Shown here one piece after another: positions 7,969 through 16,428 of a stretch of 36,210 bases of DNA (position 1 is the first letter of the stretch; every line of letters begins with the position of its first letter). The DNA is taken from the NCBI GenBank assembly GCA_903882335.1, contig CAIRWP010000165.1, positions 1-36,210 on the forward strand, in the 5' to 3' direction. This DNA comes from an uncultured Opitutia bacterium. GTDB taxonomy: Bacteria > Verrucomicrobiota > Verrucomicrobiia > Opitutales > UBA953. The notes beneath the pieces are model-generated. The model was given only the letters and a program-made list of their open reading frames with translations, had not been told where the DNA came from and ran no database searches. The translations under genes were made by a program, and so were the position numbers.

Positions 7969-9939
7969 TTACTTCCGCTTGTCGATCCAGCGGCTGAGCG
8001 CCTTGACCTTCCAGGTCTCGGTCTTGCCGTTGATGTTGGTCGTGAAGGTCTCGCCCAGCTTCTGGTTGAGGAACTGCTTCGCGAGGGGCGAGATGTAGGA
8101 GAGGACGTTCTCCTCCGGCTTGCCGTCCCAGACGCCCAGGATGTCGTAGGTGATCTCGACCTGGTCGGCCCCGCGGAGCAGGGTCACGGTCGAGCCGATG
8201 CTGATCGCGTCGGCGCGGGCCTCGGTGAAGTCGGTCACGCGGGCCTTCTTGAGGAGGCCTTCGAGCTCGGCGCGTCGGGCCGAGAGCGTGTCGTGGTCCT
8301 GGCGGGCCATCTTGTACTCGGAGTTCTCGCGCAAGTCGCCGTGCTCCTTGGCCACCTGGATGGCTTCCTTCACGGCGGGCAGCTTGTTCTGGATGATGTC
8401 GATGAGCTCGCGGTCCTTCTCTTCCTTGCTGTGCTTGGAGACGAAGAGTTCCTTCTCCTCGGCCTCGTTATCCGTCGGCTTGGACTGGGCGAGGCGCTGG
8501 ACGTTCGGGTCGATCTTGGCGAGGCGGGCGATCAGCGACTTCTTGGTCATCTGGTCGAAGCCCTGGCTGCTGAGCATCGTGCGGGTGAGGTCGTAGATCG
8601 TCTCGCTGTCGACCTTCGGGCCGTTGGCCGGCGCGAGGATGTCGGCGATCAGCTCCTTGTCCTTGACTAGCTCGTTGGCGAGGGGGATGCGGGCGGTGGA
8701 GTTGGACTCGAGGGCCTCCGTGTCGACGGAGCCGAGGATGGCGGCCAGCAGCGTCGGGTTGATGAGGCGACCGACGATGTCGGCGTACTTCTTGGATTCG
8801 CGGTTCTTGATGATCCAGATGATGACCGGGGCGCGCAGTTCGCGGCTCTCGAGCCACTGGGCGAAGCGCTGGCCGACCTCGGCCGCGAGTTCCTGGTCGC
8901 AGAGGTAGGAGATGGACTCGGAGACGAGCTTGGCGGAGCCGCTCTTGGTCGCGCCGATATCGCGGTTGCGCAGTAGGTCGAAGGCGCGGTCCGCCCACTT
9001 TTCGCCGTGGTGCGCGCGCACGAGGTCGAGGAGGGTGCGGATTTTCTCCGTCGTGTGCGGGATGTTCAGGGCGACGAAGGCCAGGTCGCCCTCGTTGCAG
9101 AGTGCGATCACCTCGGAGGCGGTGGGGCTGACGGTGTCGACGGTCTCGACGGCGGAGCGGAAGAACTTATCGCGGTTCCAGATGGCGCCGAGCATGACCG
9201 GGATGAGGTCGCGGCGGCGGTTCGGGCTGACGGCGGCGAGGGCCTTGGCAAGGTCGGCGGAGACCTTGGCGAGGTTGGCTTCCGTGGCGGCGGAGCGGGT
9301 CTCCGCGGTGGAGCTGTCGGCCAGCGCCTCCAGGAGGGCCAGCTTGCGCTCGAAGTTCGGGGCCGACTCGTACTGGGCGAAGAGGTCCTCGCCGAGGTCG
9401 ACCGGGGCCTCGAGCAGGATGTAGAGGCCGCCCTTCTTCTCGGGGACCTGGATGGCACGGTCCTTGCGGATGGCGGCGCGGGCCTTGGTCCACCAGGACT
9501 TGAAGGCGGCGGCGCGGTCCTTGCCGGCGCCGAGGGAGGCGAAGTGGATGCGGTCGAGGTTGGCCTCAAGGGCGTAGGAGGTGCACTCGCCCTCGGGATA
9601 CTCGGCCAGCAGGGCCTTGACGATGGCGGCGGGGTCGTTGGCGACCTGGTGGGCCACCTTCTCCTTGGATTCGTCGGCGTAGGCCGAGGCGACGAGGCTG
9701 TTCGGGTTCAGGATCTCGATCTTACCGAGGAAGAAAGCGGCGTCCATGACGTGGCCCTTCTTGCCCTGCTCGGGGAAGTCGACGGTGAAGCGCTTGGCGG
9801 CCTCGGCGTAGCCCCGGATGACACCGATTCCCCAGGCTTGGTGGAGGCAGAAGGCGGGCTGACCCGAGCCGACCCGGTTGATAGCGTCCTGCAGAGAGTT
9901 GTTTTTAACGCCTTGTGGGTTGGGGGCCTTGTTGCTCAT
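7969..9939 (-). CDS. greA: transcript cleavage factor GreA with ~490-residue N-terminal extension
   Basis: The last ~160 residues match GreA. A coiled coil carries AKEHGDLRENSEYKMARQ (acidic tip residues Asp and Glu, about residues 531-548), then SIGSTVTLLRG, then the FKBP-like C-terminal domain ending NGKTETWKVKALSRWIDKRK. GreA enters the RNA polymerase secondary channel and stimulates cleavage of backtracked RNA. The other ~490 residues are mostly helical with no motif I recognise, whereas ordinary GreA is about 158 aa. From memory, chlamydial GreA is similarly long. The track start at 10140 overlaps rlmN and reads as non-protein. I prefer the ATG at 9939 (MSNKAPNPQGV), giving 656 aa. There is no Shine-Dalgarno sequence. 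Confidence 0.9.
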   Translation of the reverse strand: MSNKAPNPQGVKNNSLQDAINRVGSGQPAFCLHQAWGIGVIRGYAEAAKRFTVDFPEQGKKGHVMDAAFFLGKIEILNPNSLVASAYADESKEKVAHQVANDPAAIVKALLAEYPEGECTSYALEANLDRIHFASLGAGKDRAAAFKSWWTKARAAIRKDRAIQVPEKKGGLYILLEAPVDLGEDLFAQYESAPNFERKLALLEALADSSTAETRSAATEANLAKVSADLAKALAAVSPNRRRDLIPVMLGAIWNRDKFFRSAVETVDTVSPTASEVIALCNEGDLAFVALNIPHTTEKIRTLLDLVRAHHGEKWADRAFDLLRNRDIGATKSGSAKLVSESISYLCDQELAAEVGQRFAQWLESRELRAPVIIWIIKNRESKKYADIVGRLINPTLLAAILGSVDTEALESNSTARIPLANELVKDKELIADILAPANGPKVDSETIYDLTRTMLSSQGFDQMTKKSLIARLAKIDPNVQRLAQSKPTDNEAEEKELFVSKHSKEEKDRELIDIIQNKLPAVKEAIQVAKEHGDLRENSEYKMARQDHDTLSARRAELEGLLKKARVTDFTEARADAISIGSTVTLLRGADQVEITYDILGVWDGKPEENVLSYISPLAKQFLNQKLGETFTTNINGKTETWKVKALSRWIDKRK

Positions 9940-10038
9940 TGCAAAAAGGGGTTTTGGGCATAACAAAACGCACTTGCAAGCAGGAAGGCGGGGGCTTTGC
10001 GGTCTTCGGTCCCGATTGCCTTGCTTCGAACCAACCCG

Positions 10039-11169
10039 ATGGCCTTTAAGCCCGAAAAACCCTCCATCCACGGCGAAACGCCGGACTCCCTCGGCGCTCG
10101 CTTGGTCGAGGCCGGGCACCCCCGTTACCGGGTCGCCCAAATTTTCGAGTGGCTCTACCCCCGCCGGGCGGGCGGTCCGGACGCGATGACCAACCTGCCG
10201 GCGAATCTTCGGGCCTGGCTGGCGGAGCAGTACGACTTCGCAGCCACCGACGTCACGGGCAAGAAAACCGCCTCAGACGTCACCCAGAAGGTCCTCCAGC
10301 GCCTCCGGGACGGCTCCCTGATCGAGACGGTCATCATCCGGGCCCCCATGGAGGGGGTGGGGCAGGAGCAGTCCCGCCGGACCATCTGTATCTCGACCCA
10401 GGTGGGGTGTGCCTACGGCTGCAAATTCTGCGCTTCTGGCCTCGAAGGCTGGAAAAGGGACCTTTCGGTGGGGGAAATCGTCTCCCAGCTCGTTCAGGTC
10501 TGCCGGATCGAGGACCAGGCGGATCCCATCCGGGCAGCCCAGGGGCTGGCCTCCTTCGATAACATCGTGGTCATGGGCATGGGGGAGCCTTTGGCGAACT
10601 ACGACAACCTCCTGGCCGCCCTACGCATCGTGAATGCCGCCTGGGGTTTCGGCTTCGGAGCCCGCCGCATCACCATCTCCACCTCCGGGGTCGTCCCCAA
10701 GATCCTGAAGCTCGCCGACGAGGAGCTCGGCTTCCGCCTAGCCATCAGCCTGCACGGGGCCACCAACGAGGTCCGCAACCAGATCATGCCCGTCAACCGC
10801 AAGTTCCCCCTGGAGGAACTCGTGCCCGCGGCCAAGGCCTTCGCCCGCAAGCACGGGCGCATGCTCACCCTCGAGTTCATCCTCATCGAGGACATCAATG
10901 ATTCCCTGGAGCAGGCGAGGAAGCTCGCGGTCATCGCCCGGGAGCTGCACGCGCACGTCAACCTGATCCCGTACAATAAGGTCGAGGGCCTCCCCTGGGT
11001 GCGGCCCTCGCTCACGCGCCAGGACCGGTTCGTCAAGGAGCTACGCGCGCTGGGCGTGACCGCGACCCTCCGGCGCGAGAAGGGACACGACATCGACGCG
11101 GCCTGCGGCCAGTTGCGCCTCCAGAAGGAGAAGGAGCTTCGCTCCGACCCGCCGCCCGCGGCGGCCTAG
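10039..11169 (+). CDS. rlmN: dual-specificity rRNA/tRNA adenine-C2 methyltransferase RlmN
   Basis: 376 aa from the ATG at 10039 (MAFKPEKPS). The track start at 9997 adds an unlikely leader. It carries the radical SAM cluster motif CAYGCKFC (residues about 124-131), the GMGEPL motif (VMGMGEPLANYDN), SLHGATNEVRNQIMPVN, and the C-terminal HDIDAACGQL with the catalytic Cys near 356 that carries the methyl group in the ping-pong mechanism. It methylates A2503 of 23S rRNA, and in E. coli also A37 of some tRNAs. It is divergent from greA across about 100 bp, and its last 4 bases overlap the end of convergent rpe. Confidence 0.97.
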   Translation: MAFKPEKPSIHGETPDSLGARLVEAGHPRYRVAQIFEWLYPRRAGGPDAMTNLPANLRAWLAEQYDFAATDVTGKKTASDVTQKVLQRLRDGSLIETVIIRAPMEGVGQEQSRRTICISTQVGCAYGCKFCASGLEGWKRDLSVGEIVSQLVQVCRIEDQADPIRAAQGLASFDNIVVMGMGEPLANYDNLLAALRIVNAAWGFGFGARRITISTSGVVPKILKLADEELGFRLAISLHGATNEVRNQIMPVNRKFPLEELVPAAKAFARKHGRMLTLEFILIEDINDSLEQARKLAVIARELHAHVNLIPYNKVEGLPWVRPSLTRQDRFVKELRALGVTATLRREKGHDIDAACGQLRLQKEKELRSDPPPAAA

Positions 11170-11816
11170 GCCGTCAGCCCGGCCACGAAGGCCCGGCGGT
11201 CCGGGGCCTTGTAGAAGGCCGTCCCGGCCACCAGCGTGTCGGCGCCGGCGGCCCGGCAGAGCAGGCCCGTCTCGGCGTTGATCCCGCCGTCGACCTCCAG
11301 ACGGAAGTCCAGCCCGCGGCGCTGTCGTTCGGTATCGAGGAAGCGGATACTCTCGAGCACGGCGGGGATGAAGGCTTGGCCGCCGAAGCCCGGGAATACC
11401 GTCATGCACAGGGCCAGGTCGACGCTCTCCAGGTAAGGCAGGAGCCGTCGGGGGTCGGCGTCGGGGTTCATCGCGATGCCGGCCTTGAGCCCGGCCGCCT
11501 TGATCGCGGCGAGCGTCTTCGTCATGTCATGGTCGGCCTCGATGTGCACGGTCAGGCGTTCCGCGCCGGCTTGGGCGAAGGCGGCGACGAAGCGATCCGG
11601 GTGCGCGAGCATCAGGTGCACGTCGAAGTGCAGCCGCGTGCGCGGGCGCAAGGCCGCCACGACCTGGGGCCCGAAACTGATGTTGGGCACGAAGTGCCCG
11701 TCCATGATGTCCAGGTGGACCCAGCCGAGGCCGGCTTCCTCGACCGCCCGGATGCCGCCGGCGAAGTCGCCGTGGTCGGCGGCGAGCAGGGAAGGGGCGA
11801 CGACGGGAGCGGGCAT
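11166..11816 (-). CDS. rpe: ribulose-phosphate 3-epimerase
   Basis: 216 aa, typical length. It begins with PVVAPSLLAADHGDF, then WVHLDIMDGHFVPNISFGP, HFDVHLMLAHP, LCMTVFPGFGGQAFIP and VDGGINAET, covering the TIM-barrel metal and phosphate sites of Rpe. It interconverts ribulose 5-phosphate and xylulose 5-phosphate in the cytoplasm. It is the last gene of the rpmF-plsX-fabH-bamD-lptE run, 4 bp after lptE, and overlaps the rlmN stop by 4 bp. Carbohydrate metabolism genes are unusual partners for an envelope run, so the link may be only transcriptional. Confidence 0.97.
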   Translation of the reverse strand: MPAPVVAPSLLAADHGDFAGGIRAVEEAGLGWVHLDIMDGHFVPNISFGPQVVAALRPRTRLHFDVHLMLAHPDRFVAAFAQAGAERLTVHIEADHDMTKTLAAIKAAGLKAGIAMNPDADPRRLLPYLESVDLALCMTVFPGFGGQAFIPAVLESIRFLDTERQRRGLDFRLEVDGGINAETGLLCRAAGADTLVAGTAFYKAPDRRAFVAGLTA

Positions 11817-11820
11817 GGCG

Positions 11821-12303
11821 TTACCAGGCGGTCGTCGCGGCCTCGCGGACCTGCGCGGCGATGTCGGCGAAGATCGGCCCGTCGAGGCTGCGTTCCTCGC
11901 CGGCGGCGTTGCCGAGCGGTCGCAGGGTCGCGTTAGCCGTGAACTCGCGGTTGCGGAAGAGCACCTTGCCGTCCCCGTTGGTCAGCGTGCAGCGCACGAC
12001 GTAGGTGAGTTGGAACGAGGTGTAGAAGAACGCATCGGTCGGCTTGGTCGTGAGGCCGTCGCGCCGGAACGAGCTGATTTCGGCGTCGAGTTTGGCCCCG
12101 CCGGTTCCGAGCCGGACGCGCGGGTCCCCGCCGAAACTTTCGGCCAGTTTCTGCTGCAGCAGGCCGTTGGCGACGGGCCGGTTCGTGGTGTTCCGGACCG
12201 GGGCGATGTCCAGCGTCGTGAAGGCCGGCTTGGGGCCGCCGAGCCGATAGGCGGAGCAGCCTGTCAGTAGGCAGAGGGCCAGCACTGACAGGGCTTTGGT
12301 CAT
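11821..12303 (-). CDS. lptE: LptE-like LPS-assembly lipoprotein
   Basis: 160 aa. The signal ends in the lipobox LLTGC, immediately followed by SAYRLGG, a start pattern shared by LptE-family lipoproteins (CGYxLGG-like). Then come LDIAPVRNTTNRP and a series of beta strands (DAEISSFRRDG, SFQLTYVVRCTLTN), also family-like. LptE plugs the LptD outer-membrane channel that inserts LPS. Its start overlaps the bamD stop by 4 bp (ATGA), which implies translational coupling. The lptD gene is not in the window. The family is divergent, so the call is good but not certain. Confidence 0.8.
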   Translation of the reverse strand: MTKALSVLALCLLTGCSAYRLGGPKPAFTTLDIAPVRNTTNRPVANGLLQQKLAESFGGDPRVRLGTGGAKLDAEISSFRRDGLTTKPTDAFFYTSFQLTYVVRCTLTNGDGKVLFRNREFTANATLRPLGNAAGEERSLDGPIFADIAAQVREAATTAW

Positions 12304-13394
12304 CGCCGTTCGGTCTCCGTGGCGGGCTTCGGGACGTCCTTACGGAAGCCGAGGGCATCGAGGTCCTCGCCGACGGCCGTGGGCTTGCCGCCGCCGTCGA
12401 CGCGGGGGCGCGGGTAGCGACCGAGGAGCCGGTCCGCCAGGGTGGCGGGCGGGGTGGGGTTCTTCTGAATCAAGGCCAGCAGCGCCTCCGCTTCCTTGGC
12501 GGCGGCCGATTCGGGCGCGATGGTGCGGCAGGCGTTGGCCATCAGCTTCGCGGCCTCCGGGTTATTGCGGTGTTCCCAGTAGAAGACAGCGAGGTGGAGG
12601 CGGGCTCGGGCGGCGCGGTCGCGCAAGGCGGCGACCTCCTTGGCGGCGCGGGCGGCCCGGGGATCGCGCGGGAACTGGTCCGCCAAGGTGCGCCAGTGGT
12701 CGGCGGCCTCGAGGGCCGCGGCTTGGTCCCAATCGGGACCGAGCGACTCCTTGGCACGGAGTTCCGCCAGTCGTTCGAGCGCCTCGGGCAGATGCTTGCT
12801 GGCGGGGTAATCGCTGAGAAGGCGTTCCAGTATCTCGGCGGCGCGAGACTCCATGTCCATCGCCAAGGCCACGCGTCCGGCCCGGACCAGGCTCTCGTCC
12901 GCGAGGGGCCCGTTCGGGGCTAGCTTCAGGGCTTTCTCATAGAGTCCGATGGCGTGGGCCCGGTCCTGGAACCAGGGGAACCAACCGCCGAGGAGTCGCC
13001 GCTTGCCGTCGGCGAGTTCATTGGCGATGCGGAACTGCAGCTCGACGACCTCCTGGAAGGAGCCGAAGGCCGAGTGGCGGGCGTAAAGGTCATCCAGGAT
13101 CTCGGCCGCGGGGTCGTATTGCTGGCGATCAGCGAGCAAGCGGGCCTTGCGCAGCAGGGCCCAGGCCTCGCCTTCGGTGCCGGCCTCCCCGGTGATCAGG
13201 AGCTCCAAGGACGCCAACGCGGCCCGCTGTTCGCCGGCCGCCGTCTGCCGGTCGGCCTGCCGGAGCACGGCCTCGACCACCGGGCGGCGGCTTGGGTCCG
13301 TCTCGTAGCGGGCGGCGGGGCGATGCGCGTCATCCTGCGAGGCGCAGGCGACCAGCAGACCAGAGAGCAGGAGGAGTTCAGGGCGAAGGTTCAT
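12300..13394 (-). CDS. bamD: BamD-like outer-membrane lipoprotein with TPR repeats
   Basis: I start at the ATG at 13394 (MNLRPELLLLSGLLVACASQ), because a lipobox LLVAC follows. The longer track start would place 23 residues before the signal. The mature protein, about 345 residues, is made of TPR units (AILDDLYARHSAFGSFQEV, AIGLYEKALKLAPNGPLADE, ERLLSDYPASKHLPEALERL), as in BamD/YfiO. It is longer than E. coli BamD (245 aa). The tail after about 320 is charged and likely disordered. BamD belongs to the beta-barrel assembly complex. The gene overlaps fabH by 17 bp and lptE by 4 bp. It could instead be a generic TPR lipoprotein, but the lptE neighbour favours an outer-membrane assembly role. 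Confidence 0.68.
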   Translation of the reverse strand: MNLRPELLLLSGLLVACASQDDAHRPAARYETDPSRRPVVEAVLRQADRQTAAGEQRAALASLELLITGEAGTEGEAWALLRKARLLADRQQYDPAAEILDDLYARHSAFGSFQEVVELQFRIANELADGKRRLLGGWFPWFQDRAHAIGLYEKALKLAPNGPLADESLVRAGRVALAMDMESRAAEILERLLSDYPASKHLPEALERLAELRAKESLGPDWDQAAALEAADHWRTLADQFPRDPRAARAAKEVAALRDRAARARLHLAVFYWEHRNNPEAAKLMANACRTIAPESAAAKEAEALLALIQKNPTPPATLADRLLGRYPRPRVDGGGKPTAVGEDLDALGFRKDVPKPATETERR

Positions 13395-14391
13395 GCCAGC
13401 GAAGGAGGGTTGCGCCCCAGGTGAGGCCGGCGCCGAACGCGACAAGCAGGACGAGGTCGCCATGCTTGATGCGGCCCGCGGCCCAGGCCTCCTCGAGCGC
13501 TAGCGGGATGGAGGCCGCCGAGGTATTGCCGTAGCGGTCAAGGTTGATGGGGAAGCGGTCGAGCCCGACCTGGAGCTGGTCGGCGACGGCCTCGACGATG
13601 CGGATATTCGCCTGGTGCGGGATGAACCAGGCCACGTCGTCCGAACGCTTGCCGCAGCCCTTCAGGACGCGTTCGCACGAGTCCGCCATGACGCGCACGG
13701 CGAGCTTGAAGACCTCCTTGCCGTTCATCCGGAGGAAGTGCTGGCGGTCGCGGAGGGTCTGCTCGCTCGCGGGCTGGGCCGAACCGCCCGCCACGCAGTG
13801 CAGGAGCTCGGCGTTGACGCCGTCGGCCCCGAGCAGGTTGCCGAGCACGCCGACCTCGGGCGTGGCGGTCGTCTCGAGGATGGCGGCCCCGGCGCCGTCG
13901 CCGAAGAGCACGCAGGTGGCCCGGTCCTGCCAATCGACGACGCTGGAGAGCTTCTCCGCCCCGATGACGAGCGCGCGGCGGTAGTTGCCGGAGCGGAGCA
14001 TGTCGGTGCCGACCTGGAGCGCGTAGACGAAGCCGGAGCAGGCCGCCGAGATGTCGAAACAGGGGATGTCCCGGCGCAGGCCCAGCTTGGCCTGGAGCAG
14101 GCAGGCCGTGGAGGGGAAGGGGACGTCGGGCGTCATCGTGGCGACGATGAGGAGGTCGATATCCGCGGGGGTCAGGCCGGCGCGGGCGAGCGCCTTGGCC
14201 GCGGCCTTGGCGCCCATGTCGGAGGGGTTCTCGCCGGCCCCGGCGATCCGGCGTTCGGAGATGCCGGAGCGGGTCTTGATCCACTCATCCGAGGTCTCGA
14301 CCATCGCGGAGAGCTCCGTGTTGGTGAGCTTGCGGTCCGGCGCATGCACGCCGAGGGACCGGATGAAGACTGAAAGCTCGGCACGGCTCAT
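13378..14391 (-). CDS. fabH: beta-ketoacyl-ACP synthase III
   Basis: 337 aa. The catalytic triad is visible: Cys in DISAACSGFVYAL (about 118), His in WFIPHQANIRI (about 258) and Asn in DRYGNTSAASIPLA (about 288). The N-terminal TSDEWIKTRSGISERR and the C-terminal FGAGLTWGATLLRW are standard. It condenses acetyl-CoA with malonyl-ACP to start fatty-acid synthesis. It follows plsX in the common rpmF-plsX-fabH order, with a 48-bp gap. Its 3' end overlaps bamD. Confidence 0.97.
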   Translation of the reverse strand: MSRAELSVFIRSLGVHAPDRKLTNTELSAMVETSDEWIKTRSGISERRIAGAGENPSDMGAKAAAKALARAGLTPADIDLLIVATMTPDVPFPSTACLLQAKLGLRRDIPCFDISAACSGFVYALQVGTDMLRSGNYRRALVIGAEKLSSVVDWQDRATCVLFGDGAGAAILETTATPEVGVLGNLLGADGVNAELLHCVAGGSAQPASEQTLRDRQHFLRMNGKEVFKLAVRVMADSCERVLKGCGKRSDDVAWFIPHQANIRIVEAVADQLQVGLDRFPINLDRYGNTSAASIPLALEEAWAAGRIKHGDLVLLVAFGAGLTWGATLLRWHEPSP

Positions 14392-14439
14392 CGATGCGTT
14401 GAGGTAAGACCCGCCGGGCGGAAAGGGAACACTAAAACC

Positions 14440-15513
14440 TCAGGCTTCCTCGGGGGTCGCCGCCACCACCTGGTTGGCCTCGGCCAAGGCCGCCTGCATC
14501 CGCCGGCCCGCATCGTGCCCCAAGGCCTCGAGGCCGAGGCGGATGGCGCTGCAGATACCCTGCCGGTTGCTGGAGCCGTGGGCCTTCATGACGAGGCCCG
14601 TGAGACCGAGCAAAGGAGCGCCGCCGTAACGTTCCGGCTTCAATTTGCCTTTGAGGTCGCGCAGCAGCGGGAACATCGCCACGCCGCTCGCGATGTAGAC
14701 GGGGTTGCGCTTCACCTTGCTGCCGACGAGGTCGCGGACCATGTAGACCAGGCCTTCGATGGTCTTCACGAGCACATTGCCGGTGAAGCCGTCGGTCACG
14801 ACCACGTCACAGGCGTCGCCGAAGACGTCGTAACCTTCGACGGGGCCGACGTAGTTGATGCGGTCACCCATGGCTTTGAGCAGCTGGTGGGTGCGGTTGA
14901 TCCGGGCGCCGCCCTTGCCCTCCTCGGTGCCGACCGTGAGCAGGCCGACGCGCGGGTTGGCGATGCCCAGCGAGCATTGCGCGTAGATGGAGCCGAGGAC
15001 GGCGTTGTGCAGCAGGTGCTCGGGCTTGGCCTCGGGATTGGCCCCGACGTCGAGCATGATGAAGTGGCCTTCGCGCCGCGGCATGATGGCGGCGAGGGCG
15101 GGGCGTTCGGCGCCTTCCATCGGGCGCACCTTGATCGTGCCCGCGGCCACGAGGGCCTTGGTGTTGCCGGTCGAGACCACCACGTCGGCCTCGCCGGCCT
15201 TGAGCATCTCGAGGGCCTTGACCATCGAGGAGTCGCGCTTGGACTTGAGCACGGCCATCGCCGCGTCGTCCATCGCGACGGCGGTGGGGGCGTGGCGGTA
15301 GAAGACCCGCTCCGGCTTATTCAGGATACGATGCTCCCGGGCCAGGAGGCGGAGGTTGTCCTCGTGGCCCACGAGGATCAAGGTGTCCGCGGGACCGATG
15401 ACACCCTCCTTGAAGGCGAGGGCGGCGGCGGCGACGGCTTCGGAGGGACCGAGGTCACCGCCCATACAATCGAGGGCGATCCGGTAACCCTTCGTGGCCG
15501 TGGCTTCGCTCAT
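14440..15513 (-). CDS. plsX: phosphate acyltransferase PlsX
   Basis: 357 aa. IALDCMGGDLGPSEAVAAAALA at the start is the PlsX N-terminal signature. Later segments SKRDSSMVKALEMLKAGEADVVVSTGNTKAL, MLDVGAN, VGLLTVGTEEGKG and VVTDGFTGNVLVKTIEG also match. It makes acyl-phosphate from acyl-ACP at the membrane, for glycerol-3-phosphate acylation by PlsY. It starts 27 bp after the rpmF stop. The start is fixed by MSEATATKGYRIALDCMGG. Confidence 0.97.
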   Translation of the reverse strand: MSEATATKGYRIALDCMGGDLGPSEAVAAAALAFKEGVIGPADTLILVGHEDNLRLLAREHRILNKPERVFYRHAPTAVAMDDAAMAVLKSKRDSSMVKALEMLKAGEADVVVSTGNTKALVAAGTIKVRPMEGAERPALAAIMPRREGHFIMLDVGANPEAKPEHLLHNAVLGSIYAQCSLGIANPRVGLLTVGTEEGKGGARINRTHQLLKAMGDRINYVGPVEGYDVFGDACDVVVTDGFTGNVLVKTIEGLVYMVRDLVGSKVKRNPVYIASGVAMFPLLRDLKGKLKPERYGGAPLLGLTGLVMKAHGSSNRQGICSAIRLGLEALGHDAGRRMQAALAEANQVVAATPEEA

Positions 15514-15540
15514 GAGTTCGGGCGGTGCCCGGGGCGGAGC

Positions 15541-15720
15541 TTAGGCTCCGGTGTCGAGGACTTGACGACCGCGGTACTTCCCCGTGGTGGGGTCGACGCG
15601 GTGGGAGCGGCGGAGGGCGCCGGATTCGGCGTCCTTGACGAGCTTCGGGGCGCGGAACTGGTTGGCGCCGCGACGGAGACGGCTGCGACGCTTGGACTGT
15701 TTACGTTTCGGATTGGCCAT
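15541..15720 (-). CDS. rpmF: 50S ribosomal protein L32
   Basis: 59 aa, missing from the supplied track. It reads MANPKRKQSKRRSRLRRGAN, followed by a basic body ending TGKYRGRQVLDTGA, the normal length and composition of bL32. The zinc-binding Cys pairs found in some L32 proteins are absent (C- form). It is the first gene of the run and has a good promoter 25-50 bp upstream. The YceD/DUF177 gene often found just upstream of rpmF is absent. No Shine-Dalgarno sequence precedes the ATG. Confidence 0.95.
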   Translation of the reverse strand: MANPKRKQSKRRSRLRRGANQFRAPKLVKDAESGALRRSHRVDPTTGKYRGRQVLDTGA

Positions 15721-15744
15721 GGTTCTGCGCTAGGTTGAGGGTTG

Positions 15745-15772
15745 GTTCTACCCCCTCGGAGTCCTCGGTCAA
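15745..15772 (-). promoter_or_regulatory. promoter of the rpmF-plsX-fabH-bamD-lptE-rpe run
   Basis: On the minus strand, TTGACC (-35), a 16-bp spacer and TAGAAC (-10). Initiation near 15738 would give a leader of about 18 bases before the rpmF ATG. Confidence 0.5.
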
Positions 15773-15824
15773 GCCCCCTTTCCGACGGCTTGCGCCCCGT
15801 GCCGAGGGCTGATTGGGTGCCCGG

Positions 15825-16370
15825 ATGCCCGGCTTTCCCGCCCTTTTCCTCGACCGCGACGGCAACCTGATCGAGGACCACCATCATACCTGCCGTCCGG
15901 AGCAGATCCAGCCGATCGCTGGGGTGAGGGAGGCTTTGGTCGCCTGCCTGGCCGCGGGTTATCGCCTCTTCATCCTGACTAACCAGAGCGGCATCGGTCG
16001 GGGGATCTTCACCTGGGACCAGTACCGCGCCTGTAATGCCCGGATGCTCGAGCTGCTGGCTTTGCCGGCTCCGGGTATCCTCGAGATCAAGGCCGCGCCG
16101 GAGCGCCCGGATGAGCCCAGCGAGTACCGCAAGCCCAGCCCGAAGTTTATCCTCGAGATGGTCGCGAGACATGACCTCGACCAGGCGCGTTGTTGGATGA
16201 TTGGAGACCGAGTCACCGATTGGGACGCCGGACTCAACGCGGGCATTCGCTCCTGCGCGGTGCGTAGCGGGGCTCCGTTCACCCCCGAAGCCGAGGCCCA
16301 GGCCGTGGCCCGCGGCGTGCGCTTCCATCGGGATTTCCCGACGTTCGTCCGCGTCGAACTGGGACTTTAG
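15825..16370 (+). CDS. HAD-family phosphatase, GmhB/HisB-N-like, lacking the zinc loop
   Basis: 181 aa from the ATG at 15825 (MPGFPALFLDRDGNLIED). HAD motif I is FLDRDGNLIED with the nucleophile and acid Asp. Motif II is LTNQSGIGRG. The motif III lysine lies in YRKPSPKFI, and motif IV is MIGDRVTDWDAG. The length and order fit D-glycero-D-manno-heptose-1,7-bisphosphate 7-phosphatase (GmhB). In E. coli GmhB the segment before RKP carries the CPHHP and CDC zinc ligands. Here it reads AAPERP and SEY, so no zinc site is possible. Substrate is therefore uncertain: a heptose bisphosphate is likely, another sugar phosphate possible. It is a single gene, divergent from rpmF, ending at a bidirectional terminator. 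Confidence 0.85.
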   Translation: MPGFPALFLDRDGNLIEDHHHTCRPEQIQPIAGVREALVACLAAGYRLFILTNQSGIGRGIFTWDQYRACNARMLELLALPAPGILEIKAAPERPDEPSEYRKPSPKFILEMVARHDLDQARCWMIGDRVTDWDAGLNAGIRSCAVRSGAPFTPEAEAQAVARGVRFHRDFPTFVRVELGL

Positions 16371-16374
16371 CCAA

Positions 16375-16407
16375 TAAAAAGGGACGAACCTGGAGGTTCG
16401 TCCCTTT
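16375..16407. terminator. bidirectional terminator between HAD and Cys-rich genes
   Basis: A 13-bp perfect stem (AAAGGGACGAACC / GGTTCGTCCCTTT) with a TGGA loop. It has A-rich sequence on the left and T-rich sequence on the right, so it can serve both convergent genes. It sits 4 bp past one stop and 21 bp past the other. Confidence 0.88.
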
Positions 16408-16428
16408 GTGCAGATCAGCGTGGACTGA

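Noticed and set aside
9951-9969. GTTTTG / CAAAAC inverted repeat before greA
   Set aside because: Only 6 bp, AT-rich and adjacent to a weak promoter-like region. Cannot be told from chance.
9940-10140. Upstream part of the 723-aa track ORF (greA)
   Set aside because: It overlaps divergent rlmN and looks non-protein. MSNKAPN at 9939 is the better start.
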